In this document: positions 1-11,600 of the stretch, piece by piece
Numbering within the stretch: position 1 is the stretch's first letter
How the letters are laid out: every line of letters starts with the position of its first letter
NCBI GenBank assembly: GCA_030068075.1
Contig: CM057830.1
Location: forward strand, 27,808,247 to 27,872,246
Length of the DNA stretch: 64,000 bases
Direction: 5' to 3'
From: Paguma larvata
Taxonomy: Eukaryota > Chordata > Mammalia > Carnivora > Viverridae
Notes under the pieces: generated by a model
What the model was told of the DNA's origin: nothing
The model's database searches: none
The model's input: the letters and a program-made list of their open reading frames with translations, nothing else
Position numbers and translations under genes: made by a program

Positions 1-278
1 CAGACCCACTTTCAGCACTGATGAAGCAGGAAAGCTTGCTATGAAATCTCTTCTGGCATCTCTTTAGCTAGTTGGATATTCCATAACCACTGTGACACAG
101 TCCGGCCAATTTTGAACTTCATCAACTTTTCTCCTTCCAACATTCAGAGTGTCTCCAGCAGTTTCCCAGACCTATACAGGATGAGGGACATCAGTCACCT
201 TGAAAGGAAGCTCCAGGGGAAAAAACAAGTTACTTGGTGTCACAGGGTACTGATGTTCCAGGTTTTTCTTTTTATATG
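1..278. other. Unassigned non-coding sequence
   Basis: I see no domain, RNA or repeat family that I can name. A short open frame of 63 codons near 112-303 runs into the neighbouring L1 tail and has no recognisable motif. Confidence 0.4.
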
Positions 279-350
279 CCTTATTTTTTTAATTGAGGTG
301 TAATCGACATATAACTTTACATTAGTTTCAGGTATATAACATAATGCTTT

Positions 351-810
351 TGAAACTGGTAACCAAAGGTTAATAGGACCAATAAGCACAGCTGCAACTA
401 TTTAACCAGGTCTTTTTTTTTAATTTTTTTAATGTTTTATTTTATTTTTGACACAGAGAGACAGAGCATGAGTGGGGGAGGGGCAGAGAGAGAGAGGGAG
501 ACACAGAATCTGAAGCAGGCTCCAGGCTCCGAGCTGCCAGCACAGAGCCCGACGCGGGGCTCGAACTCACAGACCGCGAGACCATGACCTGAGCCGAAGT
601 CGGACGCTCAACCGACTGAGCCACCCAGGCGCCCCTTTTTTTATTTGCCTTTAAATTTCTCTGACCTCCTTAGAGGAGGCAGATTTGAGGCTTGCCCTCC
701 CATGTCCTCATGTTGCTGCCTATTGACTAAACTCTTCCTTTGCTGCATACTTCATGTCTCAGTGATCATCTTTACTATACATCGCCCAGATGAACTTGGG
801 TTTTGTTACA
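351..810 (+). mobile_element. Degenerate ERV-type LTR fragment, interrupted by a SINE
   Basis: The sequence between the two L1 pieces starts with TGAAAC and ends with GTTACA, so it has TG...CA ends. Its right part (about 690-800) resembles the R/U5 of class I LTRs: a 'ctaaactcttcctttgctgcat' type segment followed by 'ctcagtgatc'. Flanking tetranucleotides cttt and attt match at three of four bases, as expected of an aged 4-bp duplication. Without the SINE at 413-635 it is only about 237 bp, so it is shortened or diverged. No retroviral coding sequence is present. Confidence 0.45.
413..635 (-). mobile_element. SINEC_Fc-type tRNA-derived SINE
   Basis: Read on the minus strand it has the tRNA-like head (box A-like gcctgggtggctcagtcgg, box B-like gagttcgagccccg), a CT-rich middle and an A/T-rich tail. 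It sits inside the LTR fragment, so it inserted later. It is close to the felid consensus, suggesting moderate age. Confidence 0.93.
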
Positions 811-955
811 ATTTGATATTTGTATATATTACAAACAGATCACCCCATAAGTGTAATTGACATCCATCAGTATACATAGTCACAATTTCTTTTTCTTGTG
901 ATGAGGACTTTTAAGATAATTTTATCTTACTTGAATGAATGATTATTTGAACAAG

Positions 956-1006
956 TGTGAAGGCTGAAAGTCCAGCTTTGTTCATGTTGCTAGATCTTCT
1001 AATTAG
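956..1006 (+). repeat. Diverged direct repeat, copy 1
   Basis: About 50 bp starting gtgaaggctgaaagtccagc align with 2381-2431, which starts gtgaagactgaaaggccagc, and both run through 'tttgttcat' to 'ctaattaga'. The two copies are in the same orientation and about 1.4 kb apart. Confidence 0.7.
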
Positions 1007-2380
1007 ATCTCAGCTTCAAGAAGAACACAAGTGGGACAGTGAAAAAGAAAAAGAACAGCAGTATCTAGCCAGGATGTTCAGTCAAATAACTCTAGAAAAT
1101 CAGGAGGTAACAGGCAACAAGCAAAATTTCCCACATATTAGATGCTGGGAGATTCAAAGAGGAACAACTCCACCAATGTCGCATCACTTCTAGTTCTCTT
1201 GTTAAAAATAAGTAAATAAATATATAAACACAAAGATAAAAGAATTTATTACTACTGTGCCAATTAGGGTAAAGATATGTAGAAATTCTCTTAGAAAATA
1301 AACTATTATTTTAGATTGAATGTGAGCTTAACACGAACTACAAAATTTTATTGCTGCCTTGTATTTATGGATTACATATATAGCATGTGTTGTTAGCAGT
1401 TTCTCCTGATTTATAAAGTAACAGTTTTAATCATTTTTAAAACTCAATTAGATATCACTAATAAAAATTACCAATTTTATTTATAAAGGTAATCTTGGAA
1501 ATATAAGTGCAATATTTTTGTCAAAAGACAGTAAATCACAGAAAAATATGATCTCATCATAAAAAAGTAGTATTTGACAAATTTGTTCAGGCACAGATTT
1601 TTCACTTTTGAAATGTGAAAAAATGGCTCTATAATAACATTAGAAAGATCCTAAGTGTTTTTCTTATTTTATGTTCAATTTGTTTTTCTGTGCATGTGTG
1701 TGTATGTGTTTGTACGTGTTTATAGTCTCTTGTCATAACTCTATGTCACTATATCCTAGTAGATGAGAAAAAAAAAAAACAACAAAAGAAACCAGAGCAA
1801 TTTGAAACAATTTTTTAAAACCCATCACAAAGTATAACATAAATTTGAAATGACTCATGACTTACCACAGAAACAAGATGTACAGATCAGAAAACCAGTT
1901 TATAATGTTGTGCAAAAATGACATTCAAATTGCCCATATCTTTTGTATTGAAGAAGAAAATAGATCCTATGCTGTCTCATGGCAAATCTAAGGGCTGTTT
2001 ATCAGAAGGTCCAAATCTCATCAGTTTTCAATTTCACATTTCCAAATAGCTCTGGCAAAATCTCTAAATGACTATGTATACTCATAACATTTCTCAAACC
2101 ACATTTCATACTCTAAATTATCGAATCAATGCAAATCAGTACTTATTAATACTACCTATTCCTTGAAAATTTTACTTTTTCCTAAGTATTAATTTTAACC
2201 AAAATAAAAGTAAATATGGATCTTTCAAAGTTCCCAGGACAAAAAGACTTTATTTTTCCCTTAACTGAGTGAATCTATTACACATAGAAGCAATATTGCA
2301 ACCTAGTCTACAAGTCTCCATTTACTTAGCAGTAAATCAATGTAAGCTTCCCTGTAAGCCACGGTGTTTCTGCAGTCATA

Positions 2381-2431
2381 GTGAAGACTGAAAGGCCAGC
2401 TTTGTTCATTTTACTAGAGCCCCTAATTAGA
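2381..2431 (+). repeat. Diverged direct repeat, copy 2
   Basis: Partner of 956-1006. The similarity stops abruptly on both sides. This could be two fragments of one unrecognised old repeat or a local duplication. Confidence 0.7.
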
Positions 2432-2599
2432 AGATAAAATATAGTGTTTTAATGATTCAGTAAAAGAATTAATGAAAAGCAAATTTAAAATGCTCTGTGA
2501 TCAGTTCTGAATGTTTTATGTTTTAGAATTCTTTAAGGAATACACAAGCTGTGTAGCATGTGTACTTTGAGACAGAACACTTACTCGCTAGGATTAAAC

Positions 2600-3390
2600 A
2601 AAAATGTAAGATCCTGTTATATGCAAGGAATTGTGCTAAGTATTATGGAAATCTATCAGTGAAAAAGAATTCTTGCCTACAAACAGCTCAGGGAATAGTA
2701 CATTAGAAAAGTATATATAAAATAACTCTAAAGCAAAGTTTAATGGGATAAGGGCTATGGAAGACTTTCAAATTGCTAATATAGGCAGTGGTGGAAACAC
2801 TTCTTTTACCTCTTGAGATTATAAAATGATCTATGACAGGGCGTCTGGGTGGCTCAGTCAGTTAAGTGTCCGACTTCGGCTCAGATCATGATCTCATGGT
2901 TCGTGGGTTTGAGCCCCGTGTCGGGGTCTGTGCTGACAGCTCAGAGCGTGGAGCCTGCTTCAGATTCTGTGTCTCCCTCTCTCTCTGCCCCTCCCCACCT
3001 TGTGCTATGTCTGTCTCTAAAATAAACAAACATTAAAAAATATTTATAAATAACAAAAATAAATAAAATGGTCTATGAAGGATAAGGTGATATTTAAGGG
3101 AGCCATAAAAGACTGACAACTATTTGACAGAGGTAGCAGACACAGCAACGTAGAAAAATTCATTTTAAAGGTATAAATACTAAAAGGTACAAGTATTCAA
3201 AATGTAGTCATTCTCTGTGGCCAGATTATCATGGAAAAAAATGGAAAACAAGGCTTAGAAGGGAGATGGCATAATACCCTATTTAGAAAATGACAATTTT
3301 TTTTACAGAGTGAGAAGAAAGCAGTATTATTCAAGAAAGTGATATGGTCAGGTTCAAACTCAAAATTATTCTCACACTAGCACTTATGGT
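2600..3390 (+). mobile_element. Ancient L2 LINE fragment with a SINE inserted
   Basis: The segment begins with the L2-like 'ttgtgctaagtattatgga...gtgaaaaagaattcttgccta' pattern (mobile consensus: 'ggcactgtgctaagcactgggga...gtgaacaaaa...atccctgcc'). It continues past the SINE with 'gagccataaaagactg', 'ggccagattatcatg' and 'gtgatatggtcagg', in L2 order. It is heavily diverged and encodes nothing. Confidence 0.6.
2839..3062 (+). mobile_element. SINEC_Fc-type SINE with 16-bp TSD
   Basis: Head gcgtctgggtggctcagtca and box B-like gtttgagccccg are clear, with a CT-rich body and an AT-rich tail. Flanking copies ataaaatgatctatga (2821-2836) and ataaaatggtctatga (3063-3078) differ by one base. It inserted in the L2. 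Confidence 0.95.
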
Positions 3391-3961
3391 GTGGTGATAT
3401 GAAAAGTGAACCTGTTCCCCCGGTAAAGCAATTGCAACTGGTGAAAATCATATATGTTGATATATCTTCTATTCATAGGCAAAGGCTCTATCCTAAGCAC
3501 AGCATTCTAAAAATTCTGGGGTTGTAGTGGTCCCTGCCCCAGTTTACTCATTGGGTAGAAGTTCCACACCAGGAGAAACAAGTAGGGAAGATCAAAGATG
3601 ACTGTTTCTTCCAGTGCCTTACTTGTTAAAGCAAGGCCATCATGCCAGTCCCCAGCTCCAGAGCAGTGGTGCAGAGATTTTGCCCAGTGGGAATAAACTG
3701 TCTGTAGAAACAGTTTCAAAGCTCTCCCCAAAGGAATTGACTGAGACTGAGAAAGTTCAACCCTATGGGTGCTCTTGACAACAACGGAGATTTGGGTAGT
3801 AAACAAGAGGAAGCTGGTAACTAAATAAAAGCTTCAAGCTAAACCATATGCCAACTAGCTTACTAGAGAAAACCAGGAAAAATGACACTTAAGAACAAGC
3901 TTTAAGGACTGGACTCAAAAACCACTCCTGTAAAGTTTCTTAAATTAATTGGGTATTGTCA
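3391..3961. other. Unassigned sequence upstream of an old L1
   Basis: A GC-richer stretch at 3510-3800 is open for 99 codons on the minus strand, but shows no motif, signal peptide or family. It may be diverged L1 5' region belonging to the element that follows, but I cannot show that. Confidence 0.35.
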
Positions 3962-4798
3962 AAAAGAAACTCAATAAAATACTAGCAAACCACATTCTAC
4001 AACATATAAAAAGTAATATACACCATGACCATGGAAGATATAGCTCATGAATGCAAGGCTGGATTAACATCCAAAACACAACTAACATAATACACCTTTA
4101 TCAAAAGAATAAAAGATAAAAAACACAGGATCATTTCAAGAAATAGAAGAAAAGCATTTGACAATATTCAATACCCCTTCATGATAAAATCACTCAAAAA
4201 ACTAGAATCCAGAATTGCTATTAAAGTATCACATTATATTAATTATGAAAGACTAAATGTTTTGTCCCCAGATGAGAATGGCAAGACAAGGACCGCTACT
4301 TTTAATACTTCCATTAAACATTATACTAGAGGCTCTCTTCAGGTTACTTAACAAAAATAATAAAATAAAAGGCATCCCAGTTAAAGAATTAAATCTACAC
4401 AGATGATACAATCTTGTATATTGAAAATCCTTTGAAATCCACTAAAAAAGGTTAGAACTAATAAATGAGCCCACTAAGGTGGCATGATATAAGATCAATA
4501 AAGAAACATCAATTATATCTTTATATACTAGCAATAAGCCATTCTAAAATGAAATTTATTAAATAACTTTATTTTCAATAGCAGCAAAAAGAATAAAATA
4601 TTTAGGAATAAATTTAATGAAAGGAGTGTAAAACTCAGACTTACACTTCTATACTTCAAAACTTAAAACAAAGCTACAATAATTTAGAGTTTGGTATTAG
4701 TGTAAGTAAGGCTAAACACATAGATTAATAGAATATAATGGAGAGTCCAGAAATAAACCTTCACATTTATGGGTAACTGATTTCCTTTATTATTAGAT

Positions 4799-5014
4799 TT
4801 TTTTAATGTTTATTTATTTTTGAGTGACAGATAGAAAGAGACAGAGCATGAGCAGGGGAAGGGCAGAGAGACACACACACACAGAATCTGAAGCAAGCTC
4901 CAGGCTCCGAGATGTCTGCATAGAGCCCAACGTGGGGCCCGAACCCATGGACTGTGAGAATCTGACTCGAGCCTAAGTTGGATGCTTAACCAACTGAACC
5001 ATCCAGACACCCCG
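4799..5014 (-). mobile_element. SINEC_Fc-type SINE
   Basis: Minus-strand tRNA-like head (ends gatgcttaaccaactgaacc on the plus strand), GA-rich body and T-rich end. It is inserted in the old L1. It is more diverged than most, for example 'catccagacacccc' at the head. Confidence 0.92.
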
Positions 5015-5234
5015 ACAGTTAGTTGATATTCAACAGTACTGCCAAGACAATTCAATGGAGAAAGAATAGTCTTTTGAACAAATGGAGTTAAGATGACTAA
5101 AAATCCACATTCGAAAAGATGAATGTATACCGATCTCTCATACCATAAAATGAAAATATGAGATAAAGTTATTAAACTCTTAGAAGAAAATATAGGGATA
5201 AATTTTTGAGATTTTGGACTAGGCAATTGTTTCT

Positions 5235-5460
5235 CATTTTTTAAGTTTATTTACTTATTTTGAGAGAGAGAGTGAGAGAGAGAGAGAGAGAGCACAAGCT
5301 GGGGAGAGGCAGAGAGAAGGAGAGAAAGAATCTCAAGCAGGCTCTACACCATTAGTGCAGAGCCCGATGTGGGGCTTGAATTCACAAACTGTGAGATCAT
5401 GACCTGAGCCGAAATCAAGAGTCGGACACTTAATTGACTGTGCCACCCAGACACCCCAAG
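5235..5460 (-). mobile_element. SINEC_Fc-type SINE with 17-bp TSD
   Basis: Flanks actaggcaattgtttct (5218-5234) and actaggcaatggtttct (5462-5478) differ by one base. A long GA dinucleotide run lies at 5263-5292 inside the element. It is inserted in the old L1, 220 bp from the previous SINE and in the same orientation. Confidence 0.95.
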
Positions 5461-6525
5461 AACTAGGCAATGGTTTCTTAAATATGACACCAAAATCAAA
5501 GCACAAGCAATAAAAGAAAAAAAAAATAGATAAACTGGACTTCAAAATAAATAAAAGTCTTCTGTGCTTCAAAGGACACCATCAAATAAATGATGAAAGA
5601 ATGGAAAAAATATTTGCAAATCATATATAGCTTGTATCTAAAATATGTAAAGAATACTTACAGATCAATAAAACATAAATAACCCAATTAAAAATGGGCA
5701 AAATATGTGTAAATAAACATTTGTCCAAAGAAGACATACAAATGGCCTGTAAATACATGAAAATGCTTAATGTCATTAACCAAAAGGGAAATGCAAACTG
5801 AAACCCCAATGAGATAATCACTTCACACACAATGGCATGGCCATCAACAAAAAGATAGATAATAGCAAGTGCTGGTGAAGATGTGGAGAAATTAGTAGAA
5901 CCCTCATTCACTGCCAATGAGAATATAAAATGGTGCAGCTGCTTTGAAACAGTGTCACAGTTTCTCTAAATATTAAATACAGGGTTAGCATATGACCCAG
6001 AAATTCCATTCCTAGGTATATAACCAAGAGAAATGAAAATATATGTCACACACAAAAAATTATTTGCATATAAATATTTACAGTAGCATTACTTCCAGTA
6101 GAAAAAAGTATTGTATATCTATGCAATGGAAAACTATTTGGAAAAAAAAAGAAATGAAATATTGATTGGCACATGCTACGACATGAATGAATCTTGAAAA
6201 CATTTTGCTAACTGAAATAAGCCAGTCACAAAGACCACATATGCTATAATTACATTTATATGAAATGTCCAGAATAGGCAAATCTATAGACAAAAAGTAT
6301 ATTTCTGGTTGCCAAGGGCTAAGGGAGCTGGGGAAAATAGAGAGTAGCTACTCATAAGTATGTTATTTCTTCTGGAGATGATGATAATATTCTCAAATTG
6401 ATTGTGGTGATTGTTGCACAACTGTGTGAATATACTAAAAGTCAGTGAATTATTCACTTTAAATGGGTTAGCTGTATGGTATGTGAATTATGTCAAAATA
6501 AAGCGGTTATTTACAAAAAGAAAAG

Positions 6526-7640
6526 TATATTCTACATCAAAGTACAAAGTAGAGAAGACATGCTAGACGGAAGAGAAGCTATCAGAAGAATAGTATGTTT
6601 TTTCCTGATGTGGCACATTAAAATTATAGGCAAATGGAAGTAAAGTAAACACATATAAGACTTCACATATTTTTGAAAAGACAAAAGATGTTTCTCATTT
6701 CAGAAATCAGAAAAGAGCTGGTACTTCAGTGTTTCTCCAATGCAAAATATTGTTTTATTATAGAAAAGAAATCTGTGCATCTCATAATAGTTGAACTTTA
6801 ACTACTTAATTTCTAAAATTTACAAAGTTTTGGTGATTATTGGATTCTGTTTGTAATTCTGCTGATTCTTTTCTCATATACAGTTGCACTTTGGTTGTGT
6901 TTCCTTTTCCCAGTCCAAAAATAAATCCAAAATTCCATGTTCTTTTAATTCGATTATTCAAGTATAAGATATGAACTTTCTTGAGATTTCAGAAAGAACA
7001 AACTTTGCAATGAAAAATTGCAAAGTGAAAATTAAGGGCAATATTAGATGAAATTGAAGTTCAGAGAAGATGAACAAGATGACGCATGCCTGCAACAATT
7101 TATGAAGAATTATTAAACAAGAGAGACTAAATTTGGAAAACCTGGAAAAGAAAATGCCTAAGTAAAAGCATAATTATATATGAATATTTGATAGATGTCA
7201 AAGGAGAGAGAAGTGATACACAGAAGCCAAGAATACAGAGAATTAACAATGTGATGCTGGTTTAAAAAAAAGAAAAGAGCAGAAAAAAAGAAAACTTAAA
7301 AGGGGAAGCTAGTGGAATAATCTTATATTGAAATTTTTTGCTAGATTACAAGATGTGAAAAATGTTTATAATTATGTGTTGGTATAAAGGACCAAAGTTA
7401 TGGTAATGATTACCTTTAAGATACAACACTATCATGCTCTCTGTTACTTTAAGAAGCAAAAAATGGGGAAATTGAGCAAAGAGATGGGCAGTGTACATCA
7501 CTAATCAATTTTCAGAAATACAGCTTTAGGAGATGTTAAGCTCAGTAAGTTCTTTTTCAAAAGCCATATTTCCTAACACCGACTTTCATAACCAGAGTAG
7601 AAAGGAAAACTGGAAGATGTTGATTTTCTTCTTGTTTTTC
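6526..7640. other. Unassigned AT-rich DNA
   Basis: No open frame of note, no RNA gene and no repeat that I can name. Several short A-rich tracts occur, for example near 7262-7290. Confidence 0.4.
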
Positions 7641-8141
7641 AATTTTTTATCTTTAGTTGAAGTATAGTTGACATACAATATTAAATTACTTTCATGAATA
7701 CAACAGTGATTCAAGAATTATATACACTGCAAAATGCTCACGACAATAAGCATATTACAATATTGTTGACTATATTCTCTATGCTGTACTTTCTATACTC
7801 ATGACTTACTTTACTGGAAATATGTACTTCTTAATCCCCTTCCTCACTTTTTGCCTATGTTCTAATCCCTTCCTCTCCGGTAACCACCAGTTTGTTCTCT
7901 ATGAAACTATCTCTCCTTATTATTATTTGTTCATTTATTTTGTTTGTACGATTCAACATATGAGTGAAATCATATGGTATTTTCTGTCCCTGTCTGGCTT
8001 ATTTCACTTAGCATAATACCCTTTAGATCCATCCACACTGTTTTGAGTGGCAAGATTGCATTCTTTCTTATGGCTGAGTAATATTGCATTGTGTATATAT
8101 ACCACATCTTCTTTATCTATTCATTCATTACTAAACACTGG
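7641..8141 (-). mobile_element. L1 3' end, minus strand
   Basis: The plus strand shows a reversed L1MA/MB-like 3'UTR ('ttgaagtatagttgacata') and then the reversed C-terminal ORF2 region ('gtgaaatcatatggtat', 'ggctgagtaatattgcattg', 'accacatcttctttatctat'). The next element is an L1 piece in the opposite orientation. Confidence 0.85.
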
Positions 8142-8151
8142 ATATTTATTC

Positions 8152-8233
8152 AGGGAAATAAAAACACTAATTCACAATGATATATGCACCCCTCTGATTA
8201 TTGCAGCATTATTTATAATAGCCAAGATACAGA
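8152..8233 (+). mobile_element. Inverted L1 ORF2 piece joined to the preceding tail
   Basis: It contains 'tatgcacccctctgattatt' and 'gcagcattatttataatagc', the plus-sense ORF2 C-terminal region. In an intact L1 this lies immediately 5' of the sequence that ends the neighbouring minus-strand piece. Adjacent segments in opposite orientation fit twin priming. Confidence 0.75.
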
Positions 8234-8918
8234 AGGTATTTATTTTCATACACTAACGTAATCCCTTTCATTTAAGAGAGAAGTGATCTCTGGAAGCATT
8301 ACTTGGAACACATGAGGCTTATTCATGAGATGTCACTTGATAACTGTAATAATGAATTTGTGTGATTTCTTTTGTGTATCTTTCCTCATATGGAAAAAGT
8401 ATACAGCATATGACAAAGTGAGAAAATACAGACACTTCAAAGATGTTGGAATATCAGATGTCTTCCTGTACTGGCCATTAATTTTAGGCATCTTGCTAAT
8501 CATTTTTTCTTCTTTATGAAAATGTCACGTTGTTGTAGACCTTAAGTGGAGATGTTCTGCCTTGCCAAAACTGTAGGGAATAATAATAACAGTAGTAAAA
8601 ACAGTTACAAGCAATAATTGCTAATCTAGACCAAGTTCTCAGTGAATGGCGATCATCTGATTTTTATTCTTTTGCTTCATACTTTAGCCTCTGACACTAA
8701 TCTTTGGTCATCTTAGTTGTACTTAGTTCTACTTCATTGATTTGCAATCTTGCTGGGCCTCCCTCAACACTTAAACAAAAAAGATGTACTTCAAGGATTA
8801 AGTATGAATGAAAAATTTTAAATAATTCACATGAAAAAAATTATTTCATCTGGCAAAGAACTGATAGGTATTTTACTATAAAGAAACCATAGTGTTTGTA
8901 TTTTTAACTACACTAATT
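8234..8918. other. Unassigned sequence
   Basis: A 64-codon plus-strand open frame at 8325-8519 is hydrophobic at its end, but has no family or homologue that I recognise. No other signal is seen. Confidence 0.35.
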
Positions 8919-8987
8919 TGAGGATCTAGCACACTGCCTGACACAAAATGGGAACTTAACTAACACGTGTTAAATAAATTAATTAAT
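8919..8987 (+). mobile_element. L2 3' tail fragment
   Basis: 'gcacactgcctgacacaaaatgg' followed by 'ttaaataaattaattaa' matches the L2 3' end pattern ('gtgcctggcacatag...caataaatatttgttgaatga'). Confidence 0.5.
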
Positions 8988-9146
8988 GAGCACCTGGTGG
9001 CTCAGTTGGTTAAGTATCTGACTTCAGTTCAGGTCATGATCTCAAGGTTTGTGGATTCAAGCCCTGCATCTGGCTCTGTGCTGACATGTCAGAGCATGGA
9101 TCCTGCTTCAGATTCTGTGTCTCCCTCTCTCTCTGCCCCTCCTTTG

Positions 9147-9177
<31 letters not shown>

Positions 9178-9213
9178 AAGAATAAATAAACATTTAAAAA
9201 ATAAATGAATGAA
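8988..9213 (+). mobile_element. SINEC_Fc-type SINE
   Basis: Head gagcacctggtggctcagtt, box B-like gattcaagccctg, and a (CT)n run at 9149-9176. The tail is AAATAAA-rich and merges into (GAAT)n-like sequence. Confidence 0.94.
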
Positions 9214-9558
9214 TGAAAAAAGTAGATTTTAAGAAAAGATACAAGTTGTAGCCATGAATGAAGAATTATACCTAATCTGTAATTTGTGCATTAGAGTATT
9301 CTTGCTATGACAAAGGAAAGGCTATGCTGCACCAAAATTGTAAAACAAATAATTCTGTATGCTAAGGAGTATGGTATTTATTTTGAGGATTTTACATTAG
9401 ATGAATATCATGAATATTAAAAGAAAAAGAAAAATAGAATAATATGGATTTTAAGGGAGGACTTTGTTTCAATAACATGAGTGTGATCTACAATTTCTAA
9501 TGATGGAAATCAGTGGGAATATAATAAGGTACTTGGTAGTTTAGAAGTCTTTGGTGAC
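9214..9558. other. Unassigned AT-rich DNA
   Basis: Short spacer between two oppositely oriented SINEs. Nothing recognisable is seen. Confidence 0.4.
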
Positions 9559-9769
9559 TCTAAAGTGTTTTTTCTATTGTTTATTTATTTAGAGAGGGAG
9601 CATGTGTACAAGCAGGGGAGGGGCAGAGATAGAGGGGGAGAGAGAATCTCAAATAGGCTCCACGCTCAGTGTGGAGCTTGATACAGAGCTGAATCCCATG
9701 ACTGTGAGATCATGACCTGAGCCAAAATTCAAAAGTTAGATGTTTAATTGACTGAGCCACCCAGGTATC
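9559..9769 (-). mobile_element. SINEC_Fc-type SINE with 11-bp TSD
   Basis: Flanks tctttggtgac at 9548-9558 and 9770-9780 are identical. Minus-strand tRNA-like head (gactgagccacccaggtat on the plus strand). The body is somewhat diverged. Confidence 0.94.
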
Positions 9770-11281
9770 TCTTTGGTGACATATGAGAATGCAGATTCTT
9801 AAAATGTTGGAGACAAAGCAAGAAATAATAAATTAGATTTTCTGTTCTGGCCAAGATAGAATAACAGGAAACAGATTTACCCTCTGGAATATGTAATAAA
9901 AAATTGAAAGAAATAAGACAATAGTTTGCAAGACACTAGACATCAAGCATCAGAAACTGATCCCTGATAGACAGGAAATAAATGAGGTGAGCCCTATGAT
10001 TGCTTCACATTACCTGAGTTTCCAGGCCACAGCTCAGGGAGGGAGAATGCAGAGACCAGCAGTGTCACAGGTTGGGGAATGGAGCTGAGAAACTCTAGAA
10101 AACAAGGTGGGTAGAGTTCTCTAAGCAGAAAACCACAGAGGAAAACGATGCACAGAAGAGAAATTCTAGTATTTTGCACCCCACACTGATTGTTGAACTG
10201 ATTACTATTGATCAGCATATGTGCGTGAATACATTACTAGAGGCCAGAAAAGGAAACATTTAAATGGATTACAGATGACAGAGCCTGATACACAGGGCCT
10301 AAGATAGTGACTTTTCCTGTCAGCGGGACTGTAAAACCTCGAGATTCTCAGGGCCAGAGATAATAAACATGGAAGAGTCTTGCCTCAGTAGTTGGGAATA
10401 TTTAAGCATATAACCTAACAATATAACAACCATATTTAGCTATATAATAGAACAGGAGACTACTCCATCCCTTTCTATAAAAACTTAAAAAGAACCGAAA
10501 AAGTATCAAATCATTTCCAGGCAAGTTAACAATATCTCAGAAAAAGGGAAAAAAAAAAAAAAAACATTTGTAAAACTACAAAATTACCCACTATACAAAA
10601 AGTTAAAATTTACAAAGAATAGCATCCAGTACTAGATTATCAGGGATGTAAAGAGGTAGTAATCTCCTCTGTAATGAAGAAAAGAAGCAATCAAAGCCAA
10701 CTCATAATCAACACAGATGTGAAAATTAGCAGAAATGAACATAAAACAATTTTTATAACTATACTCAAAATGCTCAAAAATTGAAGCAGAAACATAAAAG
10801 ATATTTTAAAACCCTAAATCAAACTTCTTGAAATGAAAACTTTAAGTGGAAGATGAAGAAAATATATTGAATGGCATCTGTAATATATACTAGACATCAT
10901 AGATTAGTATATGTCAAAACTCAGCGAGAAATATTATCCAAAATAAAACACAAACAAAAAAGAAAATGAAACAAAAATGAAATTGTAAAAAAATGAGTAT
11001 AGTAGCAGTAACCTGTGTGTGAGAAAACTTCAAGAAGCCTAACATTTATGTAACTGGTGACTCCAAAGAAGAGGTGAGAGAAGGCAACGTGTTTAAAAAA
11101 GACAGAAAACATGCTTAAAAAAATAATGGCAATTTTTTTCCAAATTTGATGGAAACCATAAATCCACAACTCCAAAAACTTCAACAAACTAAGCAAAAGA
11201 AGCATAAAAACTGACAAATCACATCATAATCAATTATTCAAACCATTGACGAACAGGAAATCTTAAAATGGGCAAGAGGGA

Positions 11282-11491
11282 GAGGCGCCTGGGTGGCTCA
11301 ATCAGTTGTGTATCTAACTTTGGCTCATATCATAATCTCGTGGTTGAAGAGCTTGAGCCCCGCATCAGGCTCTGTACCGACAGTTCAGAGGCTGAAGCCT
11401 ACTTTGGATTTTGTGTCTCCCTATCTCTCAGCTCCTTCCCTACTCATGGTCTGTCTTAAAAATAAATAAACATTAAAATAAAATATTTTTA
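11282..11491 (+). mobile_element. SINEC_Fc-type SINE with 17-bp TSD
   Basis: Head gaggcgcctgggtggctcaa. Flanks aaaatgggcaagaggga (11265-11281) and aaaatgggcaaggggga (11492-11508) differ by one base. It is inserted in the ancient L1. Confidence 0.95.
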
Positions 11492-11568
11492 AAAATGGGC
11501 AAGGGGGAAAAAAGACATATTACATACAAAGAAACAAAATTCATGGCAAAAGCAGACTTCTTTTTTTT

Positions 11569-11600
11569 GTGTAATACAAAATGAAGCCAACAGATGTAGC
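11569..11600 (-). other. Probable L1 3'-transduced flank
   Basis: This 32-bp non-L1 segment lies between the L1 poly(A) tract and a second poly(A) that abuts the TSD. On the minus strand an AATAAA formed by the first A-rich tract (11601-11606) precedes the second poly(A) by about 32 nt, which could have served as the read-through cleavage signal. The segment should match the flank of the source L1. Confidence 0.65.

Larger units (their letters stand above)
279..940 (-). mobile_element. L1 3'UTR fragment, minus strand, split by an LTR
   Basis: Two pieces (about 279-350 and 811-940) match the plus-strand appearance of a reversed mammalian L1 3' end: a stretch around 290-340 resembling the common 'aattgacatacaa...ttacattagtttcaggtgtacaacat' pattern, and 815-925 resembling the following '...gatcacc...cttgtgatgagaacttttaagat' pattern. 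They are collinear once the intervening LTR and SINE are removed. The family looks like an L1MA/L1MB-age element; assignment is by eye. Confidence 0.6.
941..2599. other. Unassigned AT-rich DNA with one diverged internal direct repeat
   Basis: No gene is supported. A 78-codon open frame at 957-1193 is lysine/glutamate rich in the middle and has no family I recognise. Its first 50 bp recur diverged at 2381-2431. A TG-rich stretch lies at about 1690-1725. The rest is AT-rich without identifiable repeats. Confidence 0.4.
3962..6525 (+). mobile_element. Old L1 (L1M age), ORF2 3' half and 3'UTR
   Basis: Starts with the L1 ORF2 'aataaaatactagcaaac' region upstream of the reverse transcriptase core and runs through the thumb and C-terminal region to a terminal 3'UTR with 'aataaagcggttattt' at about 6500. 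All frames are closed by stops and indels, so it is a fossil. Two SINEs (4799-5014 and 5235-5460) interrupt it, and removing them restores L1 collinearity around 'ccagaaataaacc' and 'caacagtactgccaagac'. Confidence 0.85.

Noticed and set aside
2839..2925. tRNA-like sequence with A and B boxes as a tRNA gene
   Set aside because: It is the head of a SINE, lacks a full cloverleaf and recurs 26 times with TSDs.
5263..5292. CRISPR-like or regulatory GA repeat
   Set aside because: It is the GA-rich body of a SINE. No CRISPR arrays exist in this kind of genome and no spacer structure is seen.
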